DNA of 64,000 nucleotides from Trichormus sp. NMC-1 (GCF_001858025.1 NZ_LZQD01000003.1:247692-311691), one strand, 5' to 3'. Numbered from the stretch's first letter, positions 53,035-61,914 are shown. A program made the numbers and translations. Notes: a model not told the origin generated them from the letters alone.

Positions 53035-54531
53035 TTACCTCACAGAAAATGCTTCACTAAACCTGCGGGTAATTGGCTCAACAATAAACGTCAAAACCGA
53101 CTTCTTCCTAGTCACAATTTCAGCATTTGCAGCCATACCCGGAGTAAATTCTACCTCTTGACCTCGGAGATTAATTGAGTGTTTACTTAACTTAATTTGC
53201 GTTGGAAAAATTAATCCCAATTCTTTATCCACAGTTGCATTGGGACTGATTTGCATAACTTCACCATCAACAACTCCAAATTCTTGAAAAGGGAAAGTTA
53301 CTAATTTCACCTTTGCTTTCATCCCCTGACGAATAAAACCAATATCTCGGTTAAGGACTTTTACTTCTAATAGCATTTCTTCCCCTTCAGGGACAATTGA
53401 TAGCAATTCCTCACCAGATTGAACTGGCCCTTTAGTAGCTTTAATTTTGTAAATTGTCCCTGCAACAGGTGCTTTAATTGTTTCTCCGTCTTTTTGCTTT
53501 CTCGCTTGTTCTAATTGACCGGCAACATTGGTTAATTCTTCTTTGCGCTTGTTGATTTGGGTAAGAATTTCACTTTGGCGTTCTGATCTTAAACGTAAAC
53601 CTTGATTACGTGCAGCTTGATAAGCCTGTTCAACTTGTTTAATTTCTTGAATTTGAGCAGATATATCTTTTTCTAAAGATGCAACTTTGTCTTGTGCTTC
53701 TGTTAACCTATTTTGGGTATTAGTGACTTCATCAGAACTTTTAATAATATCTGTATTGGCACGATTTAATCTTTCTTGCGCGTCTAAATAATCAACTCTA
53801 GGAACTGCACCAGGATTTAATAGAGTGCGAAGATTTTCTTCTCTTTGTTGAGCAATGCTTAAACTATTTTCAACTTTAACACGGATACTTTTGGCATTAA
53901 CTAAGTTAGTTTGAGCATTAATAACACTGGTTTTGGCGTTTGCTAAATTTTCTTGTAATCGAGTCAAACGGACTTTGGCTTGATTAATAATTGAAAGTTG
54001 GCGTTGTGCTTCTGCTGCTGCTGCTGCTTGTTTGGCGCTGTAGTCTAACAAACGGGAATTTAATAATTCATCTTGCAATTTTGTCCCCGCAATCTTTCCC
54101 CCAGTACGTTCTGCTTCTAACCGTTGTAAATCGTCCTCAATTAATTTACTAGCTTTAGCCAATCGGTTCACATCAGTTTGTTGTAAATTAGGATCACGTT
54201 CAATTAAAACTTGATCTTTGGTGACGCGATCGCCTTCTTTCACTTTCACTGCTAAAATAGAGCCATTACCCAAAGATGTCACCGGTCTGACTTGAGTAGA
54301 AGCAATTAATTCTCCTGGTGCTGTCGCTACTTCATCAATTTCTGAAAAATGCGCCCAGGAAATTGCCCCAAATATAATAACGCTAATTGTTCCCGCTAAT
54401 AATCTTGTATAAAGTGGAGGTAATTCCTGTACAGCTTTACCCAATTCATAAGATAATTGTTCTTCTGGTTTTGCAAATCTCTCTTTTGTTTGACGTGCTT
54501 GAACAGCATTTGCAGCTAGAGAATATTTCAT
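53035..54531 (-). CDS. HlyD-family periplasmic adaptor protein
   Basis: A 498-residue membrane fusion protein. A single span (LAGTISVIIFGAISWAHF, about 64-81) follows an N-terminal cytoplasmic tail. EIDEVATAPGELIASTQVRP and GSILAVKVKEGDRVTKDQVL begin the lipoyl/barrel part, a long coiled-coil hairpin covers about 130-370, and APVAGTIYKIKATKGPVQSG is the second lipoyl half. Such adaptors join an ABC or similar pump to a TolC-like channel for type I secretion. No ABC or peptidase-ABC gene lies next to it in this window. AAAGGA precedes the ATG. Confidence 0.9.
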   Translation of the reverse strand: MKYSLAANAVQARQTKERFAKPEEQLSYELGKAVQELPPLYTRLLAGTISVIIFGAISWAHFSEIDEVATAPGELIASTQVRPVTSLGNGSILAVKVKEGDRVTKDQVLIERDPNLQQTDVNRLAKASKLIEDDLQRLEAERTGGKIAGTKLQDELLNSRLLDYSAKQAAAAAEAQRQLSIINQAKVRLTRLQENLANAKTSVINAQTNLVNAKSIRVKVENSLSIAQQREENLRTLLNPGAVPRVDYLDAQERLNRANTDIIKSSDEVTNTQNRLTEAQDKVASLEKDISAQIQEIKQVEQAYQAARNQGLRLRSERQSEILTQINKRKEELTNVAGQLEQARKQKDGETIKAPVAGTIYKIKATKGPVQSGEELLSIVPEGEEMLLEVKVLNRDIGFIRQGMKAKVKLVTFPFQEFGVVDGEVMQISPNATVDKELGLIFPTQIKLSKHSINLRGQEVEFTPGMAANAEIVTRKKSVLTFIVEPITRRFSEAFSVR

Positions 54532-54555
54532 AATTTTTGTCCTTTGTTATAAGTT

Positions 54556-54613
54556 ATTAGTCATTGGTCATTGGTCATTTGTTTGATTGCTAATGACCAA
54601 TAACTAATGACTA
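54556..54613. repeat. Heptamer-type inverted repeat
   Basis: TTAGTCATTGGTCATT is followed by the inverted form AATGACCAATAACTAATGAC. The unit is the same as in the petC-petA spacer. Confidence 0.75.
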
Positions 54614-54617
54614 TTTT

Positions 54618-55493
54618 CTAAATTTCTAAATAACGGCGCAAAAAGTTTTCTAATGTTTCCAATTGGAAGTTAAAAATCCTTTCTAAATTGGCTGTTTCTT
54701 CTGATGTACAAAAAAATTCATTAGCTAGTAAGGTGCGAAAAGTTCCTAAACTTGTTTGTGTTGAGGAGTTAAATAAACCTAATGCTCCCCGGAAGCTATC
54801 AACAGCAAACAGAGGAACGTTTATGACTATCGGTTCTTTGTTAAAGATGCGACTAAAAATTCTCGGAATATCCTCTCGCAATAAAATTTCCGCACCTCCT
54901 ACTGATAAAATTTGGTTACAAGCATCTGCAACGGTCAAAGAATCTACAACTATCCTGGCTAAATCATCGGTGCTAACAATAGATGTGCGGTTTTTAGGAT
55001 CACCAATAAGTAGATACAAACCCGTTTCTCGAAACCATTCCGCTAGTGGTAGCAAGTTTGATGCTAATCCAGCAGGGCGTAAAATAGTGTAATCTAAGCC
55101 ACTACTTTGCAGATATCTCTCTACGGCTCGTTTGGCTTTGAACACGGGTGCATCTTCATATCCTCTGTCAGCACCTAAAACGGATATAAAGACAAAATGT
55201 TCAACACCCTGGACTTTAGCCTGATCAATGAGTTCAATATTAGCGCGATAATCTAAAGATAGAGCATCATTCCCGGAACCGTGAGCGCTAATGATATACT
55301 TTACGCCTCGACAAGCTTTCTGGATATCTTGTTCTCGTCGCAAATCACCAATGAAGATGTCAGAACCCCGGTGTTCTAACTCGCTGTAATGGGAAGTCAA
55401 GCGGACAAACGAACGTACAGGCTGCTGTTGTTGGCGTAAGAGTCGCACGACGCGGCGACCAATTCCGACCGTTGCTCCAGTAACTAGAATCAT
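54618..55493 (-). CDS. Atypical short-chain dehydrogenase (NmrA/Ycf39-like NAD(P)-binding protein)
   Basis: A 291-residue Rossmann-fold protein. MILVTGATVGIGRRVVRLLR gives the glycine-rich motif, VEHFVFISVLGADRG follows near 95-110, and YTILRPAGLASNLLPLAEWF is typical of NmrA-type atypical SDRs. The catalytic Tyr-Lys pair is not clearly present (FKAKRAVERYL at 119), so it may bind NAD(P) as a sensor or assembly factor, as Ycf39 does in photosystem II repair. It lies 86 bases upstream of the HlyD-like gene on the same strand. Substrate unknown. Confidence 0.82.
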   Translation of the reverse strand: MILVTGATVGIGRRVVRLLRQQQQPVRSFVRLTSHYSELEHRGSDIFIGDLRREQDIQKACRGVKYIISAHGSGNDALSLDYRANIELIDQAKVQGVEHFVFISVLGADRGYEDAPVFKAKRAVERYLQSSGLDYTILRPAGLASNLLPLAEWFRETGLYLLIGDPKNRTSIVSTDDLARIVVDSLTVADACNQILSVGGAEILLREDIPRIFSRIFNKEPIVINVPLFAVDSFRGALGLFNSSTQTSLGTFRTLLANEFFCTSEETANLERIFNFQLETLENFLRRYLEI

Positions 55494-55590
55494 AGCTTTT
55501 GGATTTGAGTATGGGCTATTCCTCTAGTTAAGTTTAATCACTATTTTGTCTGAATCAGGATTTCCAGGATTTAAGGATTAACAGGATTAA

Positions 55591-55710
55591 GATGAGGATC
55601 TAGCTGGTCGCACTTTTCCCTCTGATTCTCCTTATAGTTTGACAGAAATATTAGATGATCGCTTTTATCCTGGTGAAGCAAGTGAGTTAGTAAGAGAGTG
55701 GGAATCGTAA
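55591..55710 (+). pseudogene. 3' fragment of an unrecognised plus-strand gene
   Basis: An open frame of 39 codons with no start: it runs DEDLAGRTFPSDSPYSLTEI, then DRFYPGEASELVREWES to TAA. The form is like the end of a small antitoxin-type protein, but I cannot name it. The last 15 codons are repeated at 58433-58479. Confidence 0.45.
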
Positions 55711-55873
55711 TAAGTTCTACATTTTGGGTCGAGGTTGCGGTTGTGCATTAGTTAACCTTTGCATTGTATACGGATCACATCGCTCAAACAATGAATTAAA
55801 CCATTCAATAGCTTCTAACCCAGCGAAATTTTTTACAGGTAGCCCAAGTACATAAATTTCATCATCGTAAATA
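55664..55873. repeat. 210-bp perfect direct repeat, copy 1
   Basis: The 210 bases from TTTATCCTGG to CATCGTAAATA are repeated without visible change at 58433-58642. They contain the convergent 3' ends of two broken genes (55591-55710 and 55717-55893). Confidence 0.92.
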
Positions 55874-55893
55874 ATCCCGAATGTTTTAGCTAC
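55717..55893 (-). pseudogene. 3' fragment of an unrecognised minus-strand gene
   Basis: On the minus strand an open frame reads VAKTFGIIYDDEIYVLGLPV, then FAGLEAIEWFNSLFERCDPY and QRLTNAQPQPRPKM to TAG. It has no start codon and meets a stop upstream. The family is not recognised. A near-complete second copy is inside 58433-58642. Confidence 0.5.
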
Positions 55894-55969
55894 TTAATGT
55901 AAATCGATGTTCCTTAATACATATCTTGCACCAAGCCCTAACGAATAGAATTCGTGGCTACACAAACTA

Positions 55970-56026
55970 AGTCCGCCTGCGCGGACTCACGGAAAATCAG
56001 TGGTTTCAAACCCGCGTAGGCGGGTT
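55970..56026. repeat. Two small palindromic repeats (AGTCCGC/GCGGACT and AACCCGC/GCGGGTT)
   Basis: Each has a 7-bp stem and a 4-base loop (CTGC and GTAG). The second is a sister of the repeat at 14052-14069, and the text after both (TAGCC and so on) is also alike. Confidence 0.8.
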
Positions 56027-56079
56027 TTGTCTGTCTAGCCGCGACTTCCAGTCGCCAGGTGCAAGATGTGAGTTAAAGC

Positions 56080-56218
56080 CAGGGAATAAATTCCCTGTCT
56101 AAAAGCTAAAGTCGGTTAAAACCGACTATTTTGGTATCAATAGGATAATTTTTGATTTTGAGTTAACCAGAGTGCGTTTTAACGCACTTTAGCTTTTAGA
56201 CCGGAACTTAAGTTCCGG
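56080..56218. repeat. Array of nested palindromes
   Basis: Four 18-base palindromic units lie in order: 56080-56097 (CAGGGAA stem), 56110-56127 (AGTCGGTT stem), 56171-56188 (AGTGCGTT stem), 56201-56218 (CCGGAACTT stem). Between units 1-2 and 3-4 are GTCTAAAAGCTAAAGT (56097-56112) and its exact inverse ACTTTAGCTTTTAGAC (56186-56201). The array ends 11 bases past the exonuclease III stop and could fold in the transcript. Confidence 0.9.
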
Positions 56219-56229
56219 GCGGGTTTGTT

Positions 56230-57012
56230 CTAAAACTCTACAATCACTGGTGTATGGTCGCTAGGCTGTTCTAACTTCCTGGGTGCGACATCAATAATGC
56301 AACTTTGGGCGCGATCGCACAAAACCGGTGTGAGATAATGATGATCAATCCGCCATCCTAAATTACGCTTGAAAGCAGCAGTACGATAATCCCACCAACT
56401 ATAATGTCCTTTTTCGCTGTTGAATTTACGAAAAGCATCCGCAAAACCCAGCGAAAGAATATCTCGTAAAGCTTGGCGTTCTGGTTCAGATGCCATAATA
56501 TGATTTTCTATCTTTACTTTGTCATGAATATCTATATCTTCCAAAGCGATATTAAAATCACCACACATAGAAATAGCCTGGTTTGATAACAACAGCACCT
56601 GCAAATATTTCCGCAACACTGTTAACCAGCGCAGCTTGTATTCATATTTCTCACTTCCCACTGCTGAACCGTTAGGAACATAAAGATTAATAATTCTAAC
56701 TTTGTCAATCACGCCGGTTATTACCCGCTTTTGCTCATTCCATTCTGGGTCTATCTCTGGTAAGATTGGTGTGAAACCCATACTCACATCTTCTAAAGGT
56801 TGACGGCTAATGATAGCAACGCCGTTATAAGATTTCTGCCCAGAAATATAAGGGTAATAGCCTATTTTTTCAAAAGCTAAAATCGGAAAATCTTTATCTA
56901 TAACTTTCGTTTCTTGTAAACACAGGACATCAACAGGATTTTGATTTAACCAATCAATCACCTGTTCTAAGCGTATACGAATCGAATTTACATTCCAAGT
57001 AGCAATTTTCAT
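56230..57012 (-). CDS. xth: Exodeoxyribonuclease III
   Basis: A 260-residue protein of the AP-endonuclease/exonuclease III family. MKIATWNVNSIRIRLEQVID is the family start with the active Asn. CLQETKVID holds the metal-binding Glu near 34, NLYVPNG follows, MCGDFNIALEDIDIHD near 145-160 carries the catalytic Asp and Asn, and the C-terminal SDHTPVIVEF gives the Asp-His pair. It removes 3' blocks and cuts at abasic sites in DNA repair. It stands alone and ends just before a large palindrome array. Confidence 0.96.
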   Translation of the reverse strand: MKIATWNVNSIRIRLEQVIDWLNQNPVDVLCLQETKVIDKDFPILAFEKIGYYPYISGQKSYNGVAIISRQPLEDVSMGFTPILPEIDPEWNEQKRVITGVIDKVRIINLYVPNGSAVGSEKYEYKLRWLTVLRKYLQVLLLSNQAISMCGDFNIALEDIDIHDKVKIENHIMASEPERQALRDILSLGFADAFRKFNSEKGHYSWWDYRTAAFKRNLGWRIDHHYLTPVLCDRAQSCIIDVAPRKLEQPSDHTPVIVEF

Positions 57013-57150
57013 TAGTTCCCTGTGTGAAATTAAGTAAGTAGGCTTGAATCTTGAATATTTATGGTTGATATCAGCTAGGCGGCCGCAGGGAAGTGGATTT
57101 CAGGCAAATTAATCTTTATTTACATATAGCAGATTGCAGATCAATGAGGT

Positions 57151-57197
57151 ACAGAATCAAAATTGAAAACTAGACAGCAAGCCAGTTTTACTCCTGA
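57151..57197. repeat. Left arm of a 47-bp inverted repeat
   Basis: ACAGAATCAAAATTGAAAAC and the next 27 bases are matched in reverse complement by 58387-58433 with about three changes. The arms enclose about 1.2 kb with the zinc-ribbon gene. Confidence 0.8.
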
Positions 57198-57492
57198 CTC
57201 CTGAACCGAAGGTCTGCGAAGCGTCTCCTGACTCCTGACTCCTGAATTCTGCTGTTGTTAGGTTTAATTCTGCTAATTTATTTAGATTAAGAATTATAAA
57301 AAATGTAAATGCCTTGTGACCCAAAACCCTTGATAATTGTTACAATCTGTTTCTTTATCCATCAAACACTGGCGATAACTAATTGATCTAATTTGTAATT
57401 TAGTATGTCTGGCTACAAAATCGGTGAATTTGTTAGCTAGACTACATAATATTTTAATTGATTATGATCCCCAAGGTAGATGAAAATCGGAA

Positions 57493-57627
57493 ATGCTCGG
57501 TTATAGTTTAAGAGTGCTGTTAGTTTTTAGCTATTACTTAATAACTGCAATAATTAGCATTTTTATGATCCTTTCTATTAGACGATGTTGGCAAAAGTCA
57601 TCAAGTTTAGCAAAAAACTCTCCATAG
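57493..57627 (+). CDS. Possible small membrane protein of 44 residues
   Basis: MLGYSLRVLLVFSYYLITAI continues through a hydrophobic span to a short basic tail ending SSLAKNSP. One membrane span is predicted. The ribosome site is weak (CGGAA). It could be chance coding in an AT-rich spacer; I do not recognise it as a photosystem small subunit. Confidence 0.25.
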   Translation: MLGYSLRVLLVFSYYLITAIISIFMILSIRRCWQKSSSLAKNSP

Positions 57628-58108
57628 ACCTGTTGGCGTAGCACTCAGCGGCTTCCCGCTGTCTTTCTTCTCTCCCACAAGTCGAGAAGTCTTGAGATTA
57701 CTATTTTCTGTTCTCTTTTCCTTGCCGGAAAGGGGTTAGGGGTTAAGTCTTTCGGGTTTTGATGTTGATAAGGATACTTTTAAAACATCCTCTTATAAAA
57801 GAGATTAGTATATGCCATTGACAGCAGATTGCAGGTTGCCGGCGGTAAAAATTTCCACCAAAAATAGGGTATCAACGGGGTTTGACTCCTGATATCAATT
57901 CACTTAATCAAAGCTACAAATGAATTTTCGCGTCTGTGTGTCTGTCCATTTGTATCAATCTTAAAGTAAAACGGTATGGCTCCTCAATTCTGCTGTATAT
58001 TGCTCTCGCTGAGTAGTTGATGCTGGAAGCAACTGATTCATTTGTTTGGGTTTAATCAAAATTTTTTTGCCTGATTTCGACAATAATTTTTTTGAAGAGG
58101 AAATTGGT

Positions 58109-58306
58109 ATGAATAAGAGAGCTAATATCTGCCCCTGCTGCGGTGGTTCCATATTGCGTCATGTCCGTTACGGCGAACTATATTGGTTTTGCCCATCATG
58201 CCGACAAGAAGTTCCATTGTTAAGCATTAATCGTTTGTCTAATTCAGAAACCCGTAATACAACCGCAGTGCTTACCCAGCCGGCTGTTGACCTGGCATCG
58301 TCCTGA
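58109..58306 (+). CDS. Small zinc-ribbon protein
   Basis: A 65-residue protein starting MNKRANICPCCGGSILRHVR. Two CXXC pairs (CPCC and CPSC) in the first 30 residues, with YGELYWFCPSCRQEVPLL between and after, form a zinc ribbon. The second half is polar and probably disordered. AGAGG lies eight bases before the ATG. Similar small proteins are common in cyanobacteria; the function is unknown, perhaps a nucleic-acid or protein adaptor. It lies inside a 1.2-kb unit bounded by an inverted repeat. Confidence 0.75.
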   Translation: MNKRANICPCCGGSILRHVRYGELYWFCPSCRQEVPLLSINRLSNSETRNTTAVLTQPAVDLASS

Positions 58307-58386
58307 ATTTATAGCAGGAGTCAGGAGTCAGGAGTCAGGAGGAGGCAGTGCGGTGGACGGGTTCCCCGGCATAAAGCAACTGCCGT

Positions 58387-58433
58387 TCAGGAGTAAAACT
58401 GTCTTGCTGTCTAGGTTTCAATTTTGATTCTGT
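58387..58433. repeat. Right arm of a 47-bp inverted repeat
   Basis: Reverse complement of 57151-57197. It directly abuts copy 2 of the 210-bp direct repeat, and inverted CTGACTC heptamers lie upstream at 58318-58340. Confidence 0.8.
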
Positions 58434-58642
58434 TTATCCTGGTGAAGCAAGTGAGTTAGTAAGAGAGTGGGAATCGTAATAAGTTCTACATTTTGGGTCG
58501 AGGTTGCGGTTGTGCATTAGTTAACCTTTGCATTGTATACGGATCACATCGCTCAAACAATGAATTAAACCATTCAATAGCTTCTAACCCAGCGAAATTT
58601 TTTACAGGTAGCCCAAGTACATAAATTTCATCATCGTAAATA
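58433..58642. repeat. 210-bp perfect direct repeat, copy 2
   Basis: Identical to 55664-55873 as read by eye. It carries the last codons of the plus-strand fragment and most of the minus-strand fragment seen in copy 1. The rest of the spacer up to 58814 shows a hairpin-like AGCGCCAG/CTGGCGCT at about 58679-58708. Confidence 0.92.
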
Positions 58643-58814
58643 TATATTTACTGGTCAAAACACAATCAGCCGAGATTTAGCGCCAGTGTCATGTAAGTGA
58701 TGCTGGCGCTATGCTTTGAGCAATCAAAAAAAGTTTGTGACCAAGATAGCTGATAACCTCATCCGTATCTCGTTATGATAGAAAAGTAGATAAAACTTAA
58801 AAAATATTTATCAA

Positions 58815-60179
58815 ATGCTGATTGACTCCTCTGGCTTGTCCAAAGTCAAAGACTCAGTAACCAAAACAATTCTCTTCGGCAACGAACCTAAGCCGGAGTT
58901 AATTGCCATTCTTGCAGTCTACTTTGTTCAAGGCATCTTAGGGTTAGCGCGTCTAGCCGTGAGTTTCTTCCTCAAAGATGAATTGCATCTAAGCCCAGTT
59001 GAGGTATCAGCGCTGTTGGGAATAGTCGCCTTACCGTGGATGATTAAGCCCGTATTTGGCTTTATTTCCGATGGGTTGCCCATCTTTGGCTACCGCCGCC
59101 GACCGTATTTAGTGTCATCAGGAATATTGGGGGCTGCGGCTTGGGTGAGTTTGGGTACTGTAGTTCATACTAGCTTAGGGGCAACAATAGCGATCGCTCT
59201 GAGTTCCCTTTCTGTCGCCTTCAGTGATGTCATAGTTGACTCCCTCATTGTCGAACGAGCCAGACTAGAAACCCAAGCTAAAGCCGGTTCCCTTCAATCC
59301 CTGTGCTGGGGTGCTACTGCCCTTGGGGGTTTAATGACAGCTTACTTTAGTGGCTTACTGTTAGAACATTTCACTACCCGCACAGTATTTTTATTTACCG
59401 CTGGATTCCCCCTCATTATTTCAGTGGCAGCGTGGTTAATTGCAGAAACACCAATTAGCAAAGTTGAGTCAGAAAATCATCAAACCAACTTTCTCAACGT
59501 CAAAAATCAAATCATTCAAGTGCGCCAAGCCTTTATCCAAAAAGGAATTTGGCTACCCACAGCATTTATATTTCTTTGGCAATCTACACCCAGTGGAGAC
59601 TCAGCTTTTTTCTTCTTCTTCACCAATGAACTCCACTTTAAACCAGAATTTTTAGGCAGAGTCAATCTTGTTACAAGTTTAGCCTCATTAATTGGCATTT
59701 GGATCTTTCAACGTTTTCTGAAAACTGTTCCCTTTCGGGTAATTTGTGGTTGGAGTATCGTCATTTCCGCAATATTAAGAATGACAATGCTCCTGTTAGT
59801 AACTCACACAAATAGAACATTAGGAATAGATGACCAATGGTTCAGTTTAGGTGATAGCTTAATTCTCGCCGTTATGGGACAAATTGCATTTATGCCTGTG
59901 ATGGTTTTAGCCGCAAGAATCTGTCCTTTGGGAATAGAAGCAACATTATTTGCACTCTTAATGTCCATCTTTAATTTAGGAGGGGCTATTTCCAGAGAGC
60001 TTGGAGCATTAACTATGCAGTGGTTAGGAATCACCGATACTAACTTTGATGCCCTATGGCTGTTAGTGATAATTACTAATCTCAGTGCTTTGTTACCTCT
60101 TCCATTCCTCAACTGGCTACCTGTTGAAAAAGAGGAATCTGAGATGGCAACATTGCCAGCAACTCCAATTAATAATTGA
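58815..60179 (+). CDS. BT1-family folate/biopterin transporter
   Basis: A 454-residue membrane protein with about 12 spans. ELIAILAVYFVQGILGLARL, LPWMIKPVFGFISDGLPIFG and YRRRPYLVSSG are the BT1 signature blocks; QSLCWGATALGG and AFSDVIVDSLIVERAR also fit. BT1 carriers move folates or pterins, and cyanobacterial and plastid members have been shown to carry folate. It probably lies in the plasma or thylakoid membrane. The carotenoid oxygenase gene follows after 51 bases on the same strand, maybe in one transcript. Confidence 0.92.
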   Translation: MLIDSSGLSKVKDSVTKTILFGNEPKPELIAILAVYFVQGILGLARLAVSFFLKDELHLSPVEVSALLGIVALPWMIKPVFGFISDGLPIFGYRRRPYLVSSGILGAAAWVSLGTVVHTSLGATIAIALSSLSVAFSDVIVDSLIVERARLETQAKAGSLQSLCWGATALGGLMTAYFSGLLLEHFTTRTVFLFTAGFPLIISVAAWLIAETPISKVESENHQTNFLNVKNQIIQVRQAFIQKGIWLPTAFIFLWQSTPSGDSAFFFFFTNELHFKPEFLGRVNLVTSLASLIGIWIFQRFLKTVPFRVICGWSIVISAILRMTMLLLVTHTNRTLGIDDQWFSLGDSLILAVMGQIAFMPVMVLAARICPLGIEATLFALLMSIFNLGGAISRELGALTMQWLGITDTNFDALWLLVIITNLSALLPLPFLNWLPVEKEESEMATLPATPINN

Positions 60180-60230
60180 TGTCCACACAAACGCAAACAA
60201 GTTTTTTTGCATCTATCAAATCAAAAACAT

Positions 60231-61742
60231 ATGCAGACATTACCAACTCAAGAAACTCAACCTTTACCAAAATCCTATACTCGTGAAGATTGGCAAGGAG
60301 GATATGAATCTCTCACCGAAGAACTTGATTATTGGATTGATGATATAGAAGGAGAAATTCCTCCAGAATTACAAGGAACATTATTTAGAAATGGGCCTGG
60401 TTTATTAGATATCAACGGACAACGCCTACATCATCCTTTTGATGGTGATGGCATGATTAGCCGGATTACTTTTATTAATAGCCGCGCCCATTTTCGCAAC
60501 CGCTTTGTTCAAACTCCTGGCTATTTAGAAGAAAAGAAAGCAGGTAAAATCCTTTATCGTGGTGTTTTTGGTACACAAAAATCCGGAGGTTGGTTAGCTA
60601 ATATCTTCGATTTTAAAATTAAACATATTGCCAATACTAATATTATTTATTGGGGTGATAAGCTTTTAGCATTGTGGGAAGCAGCAGAACCTTATCGACT
60701 TAATCCCCAAAGTTTAGAAACATTAGGTAATGAATATTTTAATGGGGTTTTATCTACAGGTGAAGCCTTTAGCGCTCATCCTCGAATTGACCCCAGTTGC
60801 ACCCAAGATAACGGCGCACCTTGCTTAGTAAATTTTGCTATTAAGCCAGGATTAACTACGACAATCACCATTTTTGAATTAAACCCAGACGGTAAAATCA
60901 TCAGAAAAAAAACTCATAGTGTTCCGGGTTTCTGCTTCATTCATGATTTTGTCATTACCCCTAATTACTGTATCTTTTTTCAAAATCCTGTTAATTTCAA
61001 TCCCATACCTTTTGCTTTAGGAATATCCAGTGCAGGACAATGTATTAAGTTACTAAAAAATCAACCAACTCGGATTATCGTTATTCCCCGTAACCCGGAA
61101 GCAGAAGCAAAAGGTGTAAAGATCCTCGAAACTCAAGCTGGTTTTATTTTCCACCATGTCAATGCTTTTGAGGTAGAAAATGAAATTATCATTGATTCTA
61201 TCTGTTATGAATCTTTAACAGAAGTTGAACCTGAAAGCGATTATCGGCAAACAGATTTTGATGCTAATTCACCGGGACAACTTTGGCGTTTTCATCTCAA
61301 TCTACAAGAGAATAAAGTAGAAACTCAGTTAATAGATAGTCGTTGTTGTGAGTTTCCCACTATCCACCCGAATCATGTCAGCAGACAATATCGTTATTTA
61401 TACTGTGGTGCGGCTCATGCAGAAACTGGAAATGCACCTTTACAAGGGATTTTAAAGCTTGATTTAGAGTCACAACAAAGACAAATATGGAGTTTTGCAC
61501 CTCGCGGTTTTGTAGGTGAACCGATTTTTGTCCCTCGTCCAAATGCTCAACAAGAAGATGATGGTTGGGTAATCGCTTTAGTTTATGATGCAGAATATCA
61601 TCGTTCAGATGTGGTGATTTTAGATGCTCAAGATTTCCAAAAAGGTGTAATTGCAAAACTGCATCTTAAACATCATATTCCCTATGGGTTGCATGGAAGT
61701 TTTACAAATCAAATTTTTCTTTTAGAGAACGCCAAAAAATAA
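60231..61742 (+). CDS. Carotenoid oxygenase (RPE65/CCD family)
   Basis: 503 residues from the ATG at 60231; a TTG at 60207 would add eight. A seven-bladed propeller enzyme that cuts carotenoids or apocarotenoids with non-haem Fe(II) and O2. GTLFRNGPGLLDINGQRLHH and DGDGMISRITF are family starts. Iron-binding His residues are seen in SAHPRIDPS, FIHDFVITPNY, FHHVNAFEVEN and GLHGSFTNQIF. The product may be retinal or an apocarotenal used in photoprotection or signalling; substrate cannot be read. It follows the BT1 transporter. Confidence 0.94.
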   Translation: MQTLPTQETQPLPKSYTREDWQGGYESLTEELDYWIDDIEGEIPPELQGTLFRNGPGLLDINGQRLHHPFDGDGMISRITFINSRAHFRNRFVQTPGYLEEKKAGKILYRGVFGTQKSGGWLANIFDFKIKHIANTNIIYWGDKLLALWEAAEPYRLNPQSLETLGNEYFNGVLSTGEAFSAHPRIDPSCTQDNGAPCLVNFAIKPGLTTTITIFELNPDGKIIRKKTHSVPGFCFIHDFVITPNYCIFFQNPVNFNPIPFALGISSAGQCIKLLKNQPTRIIVIPRNPEAEAKGVKILETQAGFIFHHVNAFEVENEIIIDSICYESLTEVEPESDYRQTDFDANSPGQLWRFHLNLQENKVETQLIDSRCCEFPTIHPNHVSRQYRYLYCGAAHAETGNAPLQGILKLDLESQQRQIWSFAPRGFVGEPIFVPRPNAQQEDDGWVIALVYDAEYHRSDVVILDAQDFQKGVIAKLHLKHHIPYGLHGSFTNQIFLLENAKK

Positions 61743-61818
61743 ATTACCCAAAATCTTAAACGGAGATTAGCTAATATATCACAATATATAGCCGTCCTAA
61801 ATTAGTTGTAAACAACAA

Positions 61819-61849
61819 GATCCCCGACTTCTGAGAGAAGTCGGGGATC
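61819..61849. terminator. Hairpin, dispersed-repeat type, possible terminator of the carotenoid oxygenase gene
   Basis: GATCCCCGACTTC and GAAGTCGGGGATC form a perfect 13-bp stem with a 5-base loop. It lies 77 bases past the stop and is followed by TGAATCTTTTA. A near-identical hairpin is at 37970-38000, so it is also a mobile or spread repeat. Confidence 0.6.
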
Positions 61850-61860
61850 TGAATCTTTTA

Positions 61861-61914
61861 GCGTTCACAAATCATTTAGGATTACTATAGCAATCCTAAA
61901 TGATTTATGAACGC
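61861..61914. repeat. 23-bp inverted repeat with 8-base loop
   Basis: GCGTTCACAAATCATTTAGG plus ATT is matched by AATCCTAAATGATTTATGAA plus CGC with one mismatch. It is followed by a CCTATTC-type heptamer array at about 61920-61949. The remaining spacer up to 62306 is AT-rich. Confidence 0.85.

Larger units (their letters stand above)
57013..58108. other. Repeat-rich spacer
   Basis: Holds one arm of a 47-bp inverted repeat (57151-57197, partner 58387-58433), a repeat-plus-heptamer stretch at 57191-57250, and the repeat near 57896-57951. Apart from the doubtful small frame at 57493 I see no gene. Confidence 0.6.

Noticed and set aside
52930-53178. Open frames downstream of the 104-bp repeat
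   Set aside because: They overlap the end of the HlyD-like gene on the other strand or repeat DNA; no start signal.
56080-56218. Palindrome array as a tRNA or riboswitch
   Set aside because: No cloverleaf or known aptamer pattern; the stems are simple palindromes with 2-4 base loops.
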